NCBI GenBank assembly: GCA_003695285.1
Contig: RFIL01000036.1
Coordinates: 1-8,724 of the forward strand
Length of the DNA stretch: 8,724 nt
Direction of reading: 5' to 3'
Source of the DNA: Calditrichota bacterium
GTDB lineage: Bacteria > Calditrichota > Calditrichia > RBG-13-44-9 > J075
The notes under the pieces were generated by a model. That model was not told where the DNA came from and did not search any database. It was given only the letters and a program-made list of their open reading frames with translations. The number at the start of each line of letters is the position of its first letter. The stretch's first letter is position 1. The position numbers and the translations under genes were made by a program. This document shows, piece by piece, positions 1 to 7,349 of this stretch.

Positions 1-28
1 AAAAGAGTTGGGGGGGAGTTTATTAATC

Positions 29-48
29 CCTGACATGGTAATGTCAGG
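29..48. repeat. Perfect 8-bp inverted repeat in the leader of the SPW-repeat gene
   Basis: CCTGACAT (29-36) and ATGTCAGG (41-48) are exact reverse complements around a GGTA loop. They lie 30 bases ahead of the start codon and 15 bases ahead of the ribosome-binding site of the small membrane protein gene. No T-run follows on either strand, so this does not look like an intrinsic terminator. It could be a repressor operator or a hairpin in the mRNA leader. A run of seven G (10-16) lies just upstream. The repeat is seen directly; its role is unknown. Confidence 0.5.
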
Positions 49-78
49 CATGTTCATTAAACAGAGGAGGGTTAAGCT

Positions 79-381
79 ATGTGGAAGGCATGGGTTAATT
101 TCGTGCTTGGTTTATGGCTCATTCTCTCCGGGATTATTACGACGTTAGGTGTTCAGGCAAACTACATTATTGTGGGAATTGTGGTAGCTGTATTGGGTTT
201 CTGGACCGGTAAAATTTGGCAGGGGATTGTTACTGGTATCCTGGGTATCTGGCTATTCCTTTCCGGTCTTATTTCAACCTTAATGGCACCCATTAACATG
301 CTTATTGTTGGTGTGATCGTTGCCGGTCTCTCATTGTGGGAAGCCTTACAAAGACCGCATACACCAGCCCCTCAACACTAA
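79..381 (+). CDS. Small four-helix membrane protein, SPW-repeat-like
   Basis: This 100-residue protein is almost entirely hydrophobic, with four predicted membrane helices at about residues 6-21, 28-43, 48-65 and 72-88 and a short polar tail (RPHTPAPQH). It is an internal duplication: W5 to about 43 (VLGLWLILSG) aligns with W47 to about 88 (ILGIWLFLSG), each unit being two helices. This architecture and the GLWLxLSG signature match the SPW-repeat family (Pfam SPW), whose biochemical role is not known. The Ser-Pro-Trp after the first helix of each unit is here Ser-Gly-Ile or Ser-Gly-Leu, so the name-giving motif is degenerate. The start at 79 is supported by GAGGAGG at 64-70, eight bases upstream. 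The gene seems to stand alone, closed by the terminator at 396-425. I am fairly sure of the family and have no evidence for a function. Confidence 0.8.
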   Translation: MWKAWVNFVLGLWLILSGIITTLGVQANYIIVGIVVAVLGFWTGKIWQGIVTGILGIWLFLSGLISTLMAPINMLIVGVIVAGLSLWEALQRPHTPAPQH

Positions 382-395
382 TTGTCTAAAACAGC

Positions 396-425
396 AAGCC
401 CGGCAATTGATGCCGGGCTTTTTTT
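396..425 (+). terminator. Rho-independent terminator between convergent genes
   Basis: A perfect 10-bp stem, AAGCCCGGCA (396-405) with TGCCGGGCTT (411-420), has a five-base loop and runs into seven T (419-425). It lies 14 bases after the stop of the SPW-like gene. It is also 20 bases beyond the stop of porX on the other strand. Read in that direction the stem is followed by GCTGTTTTAG, a weaker T-tract, so it may partly serve both genes. Confidence 0.93.
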
Positions 426-445
426 ATCCATTTTGTTTTGCATGA

Positions 446-2005
446 TTATTTTGGTTGAAGTTTTATCACCGGAAGAATCATCTCCTCCATGGAAATCCCA
501 CCATGTTGAAAACTATCCCGATAATAAGCGAGATATTTATGATAATTGGTGGGATAAACAAAATAATAATCTTCCTTGGCGATAATGTAATTGATGTTAA
601 AATTGCGTTTGGGCAATTTACACTCCAGGGGATCGGTGATGATAAATGCATGTTTGGAATCGACCTTTAAATTTCGTCCGTATTTATATCTTAAATTCGT
701 AGAGGTCTCACGATCACCTAACACTTTTGTGCCTCTCATACAGCGGATACTCCCATGATCGCTGGTAATTATAATGGTCACATCCTCTTTGGCCAATTTT
801 TTGAAGATGTTATAAATGGACGAGTGTTCAAACCATGAACTGGTTAAAGAACGATAGGAGGCCTCATCCGGGGCAATTTCCTTCAGGATGGGTAAATCCG
901 AACGGCTGTGCGCCAGAATATCAACAAAATTGACGACAATGCTTAATAAAGGGGTATCCAGATACGAATTGAGGTCTCGCTCCAATTGCCGACCTTCCTC
1001 CACATTGATAATCTTACTATAACGGGGTTCCTTTTTCAACTTTAATCCTAATAGGCGTAGTTGATCATACATTAACTCACTTTCATTTCGATTTCGGCTG
1101 TAATCATCGTCTTCACCCTGGGCCCACATTTCAGGATACCGCTGTTCTAATTCACTGGGGAATAATCCACTAAAAATAGCATTTCGAGAATAAGGAGTTG
1201 CCGTGGGGAGAATACTGAAATGGTAGAATTTTTCAATGGTGTAAAAATCATAAAAAAACTTTTCCAGAGCCAACCACTGATCCAGTCTCATACAATCAAT
1301 CACCACAAACACAACTTTTTTCCCTTCCGACAATTCAGGATAAACAAATTGTTTGATCACGTCATTCGACAGAGTGGGTCGGTTCTCTTCCGAAGAATTC
1401 ACCCAATCAGCATAGTTTCGTTCCACATATTTACCAAACTCTACATTGCATTCCCGACGCTGATTATGAACGATTTCCCGCAAATTTTTATCACCTACTG
1501 AATCTAATTCTACATCCCAGGTGGTTAATTTTAAATACATCTCGATCCAATCGTCCGGCGAAAGGGGGGACATGAGCTGCATCGTTAGCTTGTTCAATTC
1601 CTGAGTATAATCCCGGGTTAACTTTTTCTGGGAAATATCTCGTGATTCCAGTATTTTTTTAGCCGCAATGAGGATTTGACTGGGGTTTACCGGCTTGGTG
1701 AGATAATCCGTGATTTGCGCACCAATGGCATCTTCCATTAAACTTTCTTCTTCATTTTTAGTAATCATAATCACCGGTAACCCGGGCCTGAATTTTTTGA
1801 TTTCCGTTAATGCGGTTAACCCGTCTTTCCCGGGCATCATTTCATCTAATAAAACCAGATCAAAATTGCTTTGTTTAATCAATTCTAATCCATCGTCGGC
1901 GTTGGATGCCGTTTCTACTTCATACCCTTTTTCCCTTAAAAAAAGGATGTGAGGTTCTAAAAATTCAATTTCATCATCTACCCATAAAATTCTGGCTTTG
2001 TTCAT
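446..2005 (-). CDS. porX: PorX-type response regulator with PglZ/alkaline-phosphatase effector domain
   Basis: This 519-residue cytoplasmic protein has three parts. Residues 1-120 are a receiver domain with the acidic pair D10/D11, phospho-acceptor D54 (LLDEMMPG), T82 and K104 (LTKP). Residues 121-215 are a helical linker. Residues 228-519 are a PglZ domain of the alkaline-phosphatase superfamily. The expected metal and nucleophile set can be read off: D237 (VIDCMRLDQW), T270 (LPTATPYSRN), D362 and H366 (VDILAHSR), D416 and H417 (SDHG) and H501 (QHGG). The domain therefore looks catalytically intact. In Bacteroidota, PorX is partnered with the kinase PorY and the sigma factor SigP to control type IX secretion, and has metal-dependent phosphodiesterase activity. 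Length matches characterised PorX (about 518 aa). The start is supported by AGGAG at 2011-2015 on this strand. No kinase lies nearby. The 160-bp gap upstream to the metalloprotease gene shows no convincing terminator, so co-transcription is possible. Confidence 0.9.
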   Translation of the reverse strand: MNKARILWVDDEIEFLEPHILFLREKGYEVETASNADDGLELIKQSNFDLVLLDEMMPGKDGLTALTEIKKFRPGLPVIMITKNEEESLMEDAIGAQITDYLTKPVNPSQILIAAKKILESRDISQKKLTRDYTQELNKLTMQLMSPLSPDDWIEMYLKLTTWDVELDSVGDKNLREIVHNQRRECNVEFGKYVERNYADWVNSSEENRPTLSNDVIKQFVYPELSEGKKVVFVVIDCMRLDQWLALEKFFYDFYTIEKFYHFSILPTATPYSRNAIFSGLFPSELEQRYPEMWAQGEDDDYSRNRNESELMYDQLRLLGLKLKKEPRYSKIINVEEGRQLERDLNSYLDTPLLSIVVNFVDILAHSRSDLPILKEIAPDEASYRSLTSSWFEHSSIYNIFKKLAKEDVTIIITSDHGSIRCMRGTKVLGDRETSTNLRYKYGRNLKVDSKHAFIITDPLECKLPKRNFNINYIIAKEDYYFVYPTNYHKYLAYYRDSFQHGGISMEEMILPVIKLQPK

Positions 2006-2165
2006 TCTAACTCCTGTGTTAAAAAATCTTTAACTCTAACCCTTATATTTCTAAAATTTATTATCTATCTAAGAAACTCGCACCCTCTTTCATCTTTCAT
2101 CCGATATTCTTTCATACCTCCGAGGCTATTTAAAGTTCACTGAAGGGAGATACCCACATCCCAAT

Positions 2166-4913
2166 TTAATATCGTCTCTGAGCGGTGGCAGTTAAGGCAT
2201 CATTAATTCTGGAAAGGCACTCATCCCAATGGGCTCGTGTATAATCATTTAAATTTTGAAGGGATAATTTATCTGTTAGTTCTTTTTTCAGATGAATTAA
2301 ATCCGCCCGTGCCAGTGTGATGGCGTCGTGTGGCAGCATCGGGGGGATTTTGATCACCATTTCAGTCAACACCGAAAGATGTATGCGCTGGAGTTCTCTC
2401 CGGAAACTGTTGACATTTTTTCCTTCCATGGCTTCTTTCCAGATAGCATTTCGTAAGGATTTAAACAGCTCTGCCATCGTAAAGGGGGTTTCATCCGGAG
2501 AAAACCGTATTTCGTTATCCTGAATTCTTTGCAGTACAATCGGGTCATAGAGGCGGAAGAGAGTAATGGCTTGCAGTAATTGAACCATTCCATGAATGGG
2601 ATAATCCAGACGGGTCATTCGAAATACCGTCCCTTCAAAGTCCCATTGGCGTTCCGGAGCCAGTTTGGTGAGAAGTTCCGGAGAAAACTGAAAGGAGTTG
2701 GGTGAAAAATACCGTTGAATGAGAAAATCGAGGGCTTCTCGTTGTTTTTGCGCCGGTACAATTTTTAACGGAGGTCGCTGATTGGGATCCCCCACATGGT
2801 CACGATGCTGATAAATCCCACCAATGTATTTACTGGCAGATATGCCAGCTAAAAAGTATTCGCTGATCCCCTGACTGAAAACCCGTCTCAGGGTTGGGTA
2901 GCGTTCACCGGGTTTTTCGAATTTTTCCAGCAAATGACTCCAGAGGTCGTTGGCCAGCTCCAGTCGCAAATCATAGAACCTTAAAGGATTTTGTCCCAGG
3001 TCCCAGGGGGTCGCAGTGGGGTCAATGGAACGGGGTGAGAGACCAAAAGCATCTTCATCAGTTCCATACTGCAATTCTGGTTCGGCAACCTTCCGGGCAA
3101 TTTTTTCCAGCATTTCTTCTTCACTGATCTTCATCGAGGGATCATAAGGAGTATAGGCATATTCAATCGCCCAATAATCATAAGGCCCAAGAGAAGTTTG
3201 AAAATAATGTCCCCTGGCATCTTTTTCACGGGGAATATTTACCGGGATATAATCCATAACCGAACCGGTGAGGCTATGTTTGGCTAAGAAATTTTTCTCT
3301 TCCAATTTGTCCAGAGAATAAATACTGCTGGCTTTAAAATTATGCCGTAAACCCAGGGTATGACCCACTTCATGAGCCACGATGGCAACGATGGCATCAT
3401 GGAGATACTGTTTGATCTCTTCAGAGCTCATTTGACCCCGAGCATTCAACATGCTCCATCCAAAGGCCATCTGATGCATCATCCCCCGGGCAAAATCACA
3501 CTGACGGTATAACATGTTTTTTTCAACTTCCTGTTTGACCTTAAAAAAAGTCGCCAGCATTTCTGCCGTTTCATCGCTTTGGTTGCCCATCCCACGTTGC
3601 TCCCAGAACCAATGGATGTGAGGATTTTCAGGGCTGAGCGCCTGGAAAAATTCATTCTGCCAGCCAGTGGGCGTCACAAACTCCTGGTATTCAGTAAAAA
3701 AGTATCTCCACATATCCGCGCTGATGCGGATATCGGCATTATACAATTCTCCGGTAAAGGGATTTGCCCGGGAGGGCCCCACCGCATATCCACCACCGGG
3801 TTGAACAATCCAGCGAATGGTATTGTATCGAATATCGGCGGGATCCCAATCGGCATCATCCGGCATCTGCCGAACTTCTATGGCGTTTTCGAAACCGACT
3901 CTGGCGAAAGCTTGATTCCACAAAAGTATCCCTTCCTTTACAGCATCACGATATTCGACAGGGATGGTATTTTCCAGCCAGTAAACAATCGGTTTTTTAG
4001 GAGGAGACTTTTTAAATCGTGGTTCGGCTTTTTCCAGATTCCAGCGATTTATATAACGCGTATAAGGGTCTGGCTCTAACACCGATGTATAATCCTGATA
4101 TAGAGTGATAAAGTGCCCTACCCGATCATCTGCTTTCCGGGGTTTGTAATCGCTTTTCGGGATCTGGGAAAGGCTATAATGGTAACGATGGAGCATGCTG
4201 CGTGAATCTTCCAGGGTAAAGATAGGATAAGGCTTGCTGCTTTTAAAGTGGAGAGTGACTTCAATTTCCGTGTTCATGGGAAAAGAGCTTAACTTTGAGA
4301 TGAAGCTCCCTTTTTTATCCAGGCTAAAACCCATTTTGGCTCTTCCGGTAATGTAACCGACCATCCCCACATCTTGAACAAACAAATCGCTGGCATCTAC
4401 CAGAATACTCCCCCGTTCAGGGTGAGGTTGGCTGAGGACTTTGGTACTTGCTTTTATAGAATTGGGAATATTACTCTCGACCGCTCTAGAGATAGCCGCA
4501 TCTTTATCAGCACGAAAGCGAAGGTTCTTTTGAACAAAAAAGACCTGTTCTCCCTGACGGGTAAAGAAAAACGGGAATTCATCCAGAATCGCGCCACTAT
4601 CGAAGAAATACCCGTCACCGGATTCCCGGGTGATACTACACAAATATACCTGGTCAAACTGTTCCGGTTTAATCTCCAGATACACCTTTCCATCGTCTTT
4701 ATTCTGATAAAGGGTAAACAACCCTTCGACCACCTCAAAATGTTCAATTAACTCCTCAAAAGGTTTACCCGGTAATTTCTTTTTTTTCTTTTCTTTTTTG
4801 GCTGTAGCCTGCTGGGTAGTATCCTTGGCTGCTTTCGGAGACGCAGGAGTTTGTGGATATAAGGGGTATAGCACTATTATGATAAGCCATAAACAGGGAA
4901 CCAATTTTTTCAT
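2166..4913 (-). CDS. Exported zinc-dependent metzincin protease (DUF5117/DUF5118 type)
   Basis: Starting at 4913 gives 915 residues. The N-terminus (MKKLVPCLWLIIIVLYPLYP) is a Sec-type signal sequence, so the protein is exported to the periplasm or outside. A Lys-rich linker follows (about 39-46, KKEKKKKK). Residues about 50-90 resemble DUF5118 and the next 200 DUF5117. The catalytic metzincin motif HEVGHTLGLRH is at 514-524 (ligands H514, H518, H524; catalytic E515), and the Met-turn SVMDY at 551-555 has M553 and Y555. A helical C-terminal domain of about 350 residues completes the usual family layout and length. The protein ends in RRY with no recognisable type IX sorting domain or lipobox. 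Substrate is unknown; these proteins are mostly annotated only as zinc-dependent metalloproteases. An in-frame ATG at 4952 would add 13 polar residues, but the ribosome-binding site and signal peptide favour 4913. Confidence 0.88.
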   Translation of the reverse strand: MKKLVPCLWLIIIVLYPLYPQTPASPKAAKDTTQQATAKKEKKKKKLPGKPFEELIEHFEVVEGLFTLYQNKDDGKVYLEIKPEQFDQVYLCSITRESGDGYFFDSGAILDEFPFFFTRQGEQVFFVQKNLRFRADKDAAISRAVESNIPNSIKASTKVLSQPHPERGSILVDASDLFVQDVGMVGYITGRAKMGFSLDKKGSFISKLSSFPMNTEIEVTLHFKSSKPYPIFTLEDSRSMLHRYHYSLSQIPKSDYKPRKADDRVGHFITLYQDYTSVLEPDPYTRYINRWNLEKAEPRFKKSPPKKPIVYWLENTIPVEYRDAVKEGILLWNQAFARVGFENAIEVRQMPDDADWDPADIRYNTIRWIVQPGGGYAVGPSRANPFTGELYNADIRISADMWRYFFTEYQEFVTPTGWQNEFFQALSPENPHIHWFWEQRGMGNQSDETAEMLATFFKVKQEVEKNMLYRQCDFARGMMHQMAFGWSMLNARGQMSSEEIKQYLHDAIVAIVAHEVGHTLGLRHNFKASSIYSLDKLEEKNFLAKHSLTGSVMDYIPVNIPREKDARGHYFQTSLGPYDYWAIEYAYTPYDPSMKISEEEMLEKIARKVAEPELQYGTDEDAFGLSPRSIDPTATPWDLGQNPLRFYDLRLELANDLWSHLLEKFEKPGERYPTLRRVFSQGISEYFLAGISASKYIGGIYQHRDHVGDPNQRPPLKIVPAQKQREALDFLIQRYFSPNSFQFSPELLTKLAPERQWDFEGTVFRMTRLDYPIHGMVQLLQAITLFRLYDPIVLQRIQDNEIRFSPDETPFTMAELFKSLRNAIWKEAMEGKNVNSFRRELQRIHLSVLTEMVIKIPPMLPHDAITLARADLIHLKKELTDKLSLQNLNDYTRAHWDECLSRINDALTATAQRRY

Positions 4914-5231
4914 TATATGCCTCCTGGAATGATTAATGGAACGATTTACCAATACGTGTTTCTTGCTGCCTTATGCGTCATTCTTGTGATATTACCAACA
5001 ATACACGCATCGAGGGATAATTGTTTCGAAATTATTTCCTTCCTCAATTTCTATGGATAGTATATTCCAATGGATATGGTGTTCTCAAGTTCAAAGAGCT
5101 GTAGAGATTAACCCAACATATCGTTAAATAACATACATCAAGATTTTTTTAAATTCAAACGAAAAACCCATAGATTCTCCCCAATCTTCATCTTATATTT
5201 GCCACCAACAAATAGGGAATAGAGGATAGAC
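4914..5231. promoter_or_regulatory. Divergent intergenic region between the metalloprotease and thyX
   Basis: This 318-bp AT-rich spacer separates two divergent genes and must hold both promoters, but no strong consensus pair stands out. On the minus strand TTGGTA and CATAAG, spaced 17 bases (within 4950-5000), are a weak candidate for the metalloprotease. On the plus strand TATATT at 5194-5199 is a possible -10 box for thyX, though no matching -35 box is visible. AGAGG at 5221-5225 is the thyX ribosome-binding site, six bases from its ATG. ATGGATA occurs twice as a direct repeat (5053-5059 and 5070-5076), and TTTCGAAA (5024-5031) is a short palindrome; both could be chance. I see no gene here. 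Confidence 0.45.
4920..4925 (-). promoter_or_regulatory. Shine-Dalgarno site that fixes the metalloprotease start
   Basis: On the minus strand AGGAGG (4925 to 4920) lies six bases before the ATG at 4913-4911. It would sit inside the coding region if the upstream in-frame ATG at 4952 were used. This, with a signal peptide that begins at the 4913 Met, decides the start. Confidence 0.85.
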
Positions 5232-6161
5232 ATGTCAGGTGAAGCAGAACATTTAATACGCCCCAAAGTTGAGGCCCTTGAGGAGATATTAGGCAAGCCG
5301 TTCAAAGTTCTGGATGATGGCTTTATTCGGGTTATCGATTACATGGGTTCCGATCAGGCCGTGGTGCAGGCAGCCCGGGTGTCCTATGGAGCCGGAACCA
5401 AAAAAGTGAGTCAGGATCGAGGATTGATTCGCTATCTCATGAGACATCGCCATACCACCCCCTTTGAGATGTGTGAAATTAAATTTCACGTTCGGGTACC
5501 CATGGATACCTGGCGGCAATGGATTCGTCATAGAACAGCGAATGTGAATGAATACAGTACCCGCTATTCGGTGGCTATTGATGCGGCTCAGACAACGACT
5601 CCTGAGGAATGGCGGCTTCAGGCAACCGGTAATCGCCAGGGTAGTGCCGGTTTTCTAGATGCGGAGACCGGAGTTAAATTGAGTGAACGGGAAGCAGAAC
5701 TGCAGCGGTTGGCACGTGAAATTTATGAAGAACGATTAGCCGCTGGAGTGGCAAGAGAGCAAGCCCGGAAGGACCTCCCCCTCTCCACCTACACCGAAGC
5801 ATATTGGAAAATTGACCTCCACAACTTACTTCATTTTCTGGCGCTTCGAATGGACGAACATGCCCAGTATGAAATCCGCTGCTATGCGAAAATCATCGGA
5901 GAAGAGATTGTTAGCCGATGGTGCCCACTGGTATGGGAAGCATTTCTGGATTACCGGATGAATGCTCTGGCCCTGACACGCCTGGAAATTGAGCTGATTC
6001 AGGCAATTGAAAAAGGGAATAAGGAACAAGCCATCCAATTGGCTCGAGAATTCGGATGGTTACCCCAGGATCCCAGCGCACCAGTAAAGCGCCATAGAGA
6101 AAGAGAAGAGTGTGAAGAAAAATTCCAGAGGTTGAATATCCCCATTCCCTGGGCCACCTGA
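5232..6161 (+). CDS. thyX: Flavin-dependent thymidylate synthase ThyX (long form)
   Basis: ThyX makes dTMP from dUMP using methylene-tetrahydrofolate and NADPH through FAD, in the cytoplasm, as a homotetramer. The diagnostic ThyX motif RHRX7S is present as RHRTANVNEYS (R99 to S109), preceded by RQW. Upstream, RHRHTTPFE (71-79) is the conserved flavin-contact region. Downstream, AQYEIR (211-216) carries R216, the counterpart of the dUMP-binding arginine of characterised ThyX. The protein is 309 residues, longer than the roughly 220-250 of compact ThyX. It belongs to the long group with an N-terminal lead of about 30 residues and a C-terminal tail after about 245, here charged (KRHREREECEEKF). 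The start at 5232 has AGAGG at 5221-5225. The gene appears monocistronic, between the divergent spacer and a likely terminator at its stop codon. No thyA is visible in this window. Confidence 0.96.
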   Translation: MSGEAEHLIRPKVEALEEILGKPFKVLDDGFIRVIDYMGSDQAVVQAARVSYGAGTKKVSQDRGLIRYLMRHRHTTPFEMCEIKFHVRVPMDTWRQWIRHRTANVNEYSTRYSVAIDAAQTTTPEEWRLQATGNRQGSAGFLDAETGVKLSEREAELQRLAREIYEERLAAGVAREQARKDLPLSTYTEAYWKIDLHNLLHFLALRMDEHAQYEIRCYAKIIGEEIVSRWCPLVWEAFLDYRMNALALTRLEIELIQAIEKGNKEQAIQLAREFGWLPQDPSAPVKRHREREECEEKFQRLNIPIPWAT

Positions 6162-6219
6162 AATCGAACTTTCCATTCATCTACCCAACTTATCAGGAAG
6201 TTCATCGTTCAGCTTTTTT
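6158..6219 (+). terminator. Likely intrinsic terminator overlapping the thyX stop codon
   Basis: CTGAA (6158-6162) pairs with TTCAG (6208-6212). Inside this, GAACTTTCC (6166-6174) pairs with GGAAGTTC (6196-6203) with one bulged T. The two helices are separated by a small internal loop, and the apical loop is about 21 bases. The stem is followed after one base by six T (6214-6219). It is less GC-rich than the terminator at 396-425 and has a large loop, so this is a moderate call. The thyX stop TGA (6159-6161) lies in the left arm. Confidence 0.45.
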
Positions 6220-6317
6220 GCTAAACTCTGGAAGATTTAACTATTCACCTCCATCCTAAACTTTTATCATTTTCAGGCGTTTACCATTCTATAACTTATC
6301 CGAAGTGTGGATTGGGG

Positions 6318-6346
6318 TTGAGAAGTCTGGAAAGATTTCGTATTAT
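6318..6346 (+). promoter_or_regulatory. Sigma-70-type promoter for the S2P-era gene cluster
   Basis: TTGAGA (6318-6323) and TATTAT (6341-6346) each match the -35 and -10 consensus at five of six positions and are separated by exactly 17 bases. Transcription would begin near 6352-6354, about 20 bases ahead of the S2P start, leaving a short leader holding GAGG (6362-6365). This is the best promoter match I found in the window. It follows the thyX terminator, so it probably starts a separate transcript. Confidence 0.6.
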
Positions 6347-6371
6347 TTATTGAGATTGAACGAGGAAAAAC

Positions 6372-7349
6372 ATGAATGATTATTCGGAAAGAGAGTACAC
6401 ATCACAAAAAGATTCCTATACCACCATTCAAACGCCCCCGGTAAAAAGAAACCGCTACTGGATTAATGCTCTTTTATTTGGATTAACCATCCTTACAACC
6501 ATGCTAACCGGAGCTTTCCATATGGGAATCCTCTGGGGAGATATCTGGAACGATTTCTCCTTGCTGCTCGTCGGCTGGAAATATTCCTTTGCTGTGCTCT
6601 TAATCCTTACCTCCCATGAAATGGGCCACTATTTTGCTGCCAGATGGTATGGAGTTCCCACCACACTCCCCTATTACATTCCGGTTCCTTTTGAAGGGTT
6701 CCATTTTGGAACCATGGGAGCATTTATTAAGCTAAAAGCCCCCATCCCCAATCGAGGCGTATTGATGGATATTGGTGCGGCCGGACCGCTGGCAGGTTTC
6801 ATCGTCAGTATCCTTTTTCTTTTTTACGGATACCTGACCCTCCCGGACCTACCCGGAATTATTGCACATGTGGAAAAAATCCATCCCTGGGACTATAGTG
6901 GGGGAGTGCCGTTAACTCTGGGTTCTTCGCTTTTGTTTTATTTCTTTAACAACATCCTGGGAGGTGGCATCCTGCCCATGAGCGAGGTCTATCATTTCCC
7001 GTTTATCTTTGCTGGCTGGATTGGTTTTCTGGTAACAGCTTTAAATTTGTTACCCATCGGCCAACTGGATGGTGGACACATTGTCTATGCCCTTTTCCCT
7101 CATCGAGCAAAACTGTTAAATCGGGTTGCTTTTGGTGGGTTGGTGGGATTAACTGTTTTTTTGTTCATGGAAAAAGGCGCCTTTGGCAGCATCTGGATTC
7201 CCTGGATGATAATTCTTTCCTTCATTGGGCTTCGTCATCCCCCCACTCTAAATGATCTGATACCCATAAATCGTCGTCAAAAAATCTGGGGATGGGTCTG
7301 TTTGGCAATTTTTGTGTTGTGCTTTATCCCTTTACCCATATATTTCTAA
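6372..7349 (+). CDS. Site-2-type intramembrane zinc metalloprotease (M50 family)
   Basis: This 325-residue polytopic membrane protein cuts, by family knowledge, transmembrane segments of membrane-bound substrates. The zinc motif HEMGH (82-86) lies in a hydrophobic helix. The second site is NLLPIGQLDGGH (225-236), whose D233 should be the third zinc ligand. The conserved block GTMGAFIKLKAPIPNRG (113-129), followed by DIGAAGPLAGF (133-143), matches the plant EGY/cyanobacterial branch of S2P. Hydrophobic segments lie at about 31-51, 68-88, 131-155, 180-198, 209-228, 252-266, 273-288 and 305-322. There is no PDZ domain, unlike RseP, and only a soluble N-tail of about 28 residues. The start is supported by GAGG at 6362-6365. 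The next gene begins on the base after its stop codon. Its substrate is unknown, and no sigma or anti-sigma pair is visible nearby. Confidence 0.93.
   Translation: MNDYSEREYTSQKDSYTTIQTPPVKRNRYWINALLFGLTILTTMLTGAFHMGILWGDIWNDFSLLLVGWKYSFAVLLILTSHEMGHYFAARWYGVPTTLPYYIPVPFEGFHFGTMGAFIKLKAPIPNRGVLMDIGAAGPLAGFIVSILFLFYGYLTLPDLPGIIAHVEKIHPWDYSGGVPLTLGSSLLFYFFNNILGGGILPMSEVYHFPFIFAGWIGFLVTALNLLPIGQLDGGHIVYALFPHRAKLLNRVAFGGLVGLTVFLFMEKGAFGSIWIPWMIILSFIGLRHPPTLNDLIPINRRQKIWGWVCLAIFVLCFIPLPIYF

Noticed and set aside
382..585. Possible 67-codon gene on the plus strand after the SPW-like gene
   Set aside because: It begins at the base after the preceding stop without a ribosome-binding site, runs through the terminator hairpin, and then lies antisense to the end of porX. 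The product has no recognisable features.
2065..2115. Tiny minus-strand reading frame (MKEYRMKDERGCEFLR) in the porX upstream region
   Set aside because: A GGAGG precedes the ATG by only one base, too close to work well. The 16-residue product is low complexity, so a leader peptide cannot be supported without conservation data.
3579..4079. Long plus-strand open frame (166 codons) inside the metalloprotease gene
   Set aside because: It is antisense to a well-supported conserved gene, has no plausible ribosome-binding site and encodes no recognisable domain. It is a shadow of the coding strand.
5053..5127. Short plus-strand frame in the divergent spacer whose end (AVEINPTYR) resembles a TPR fragment
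   Set aside because: It has only 24 codons, no ribosome-binding site and no further TPR-like sequence in any neighbouring frame, so chance resemblance is more likely than a gene remnant.
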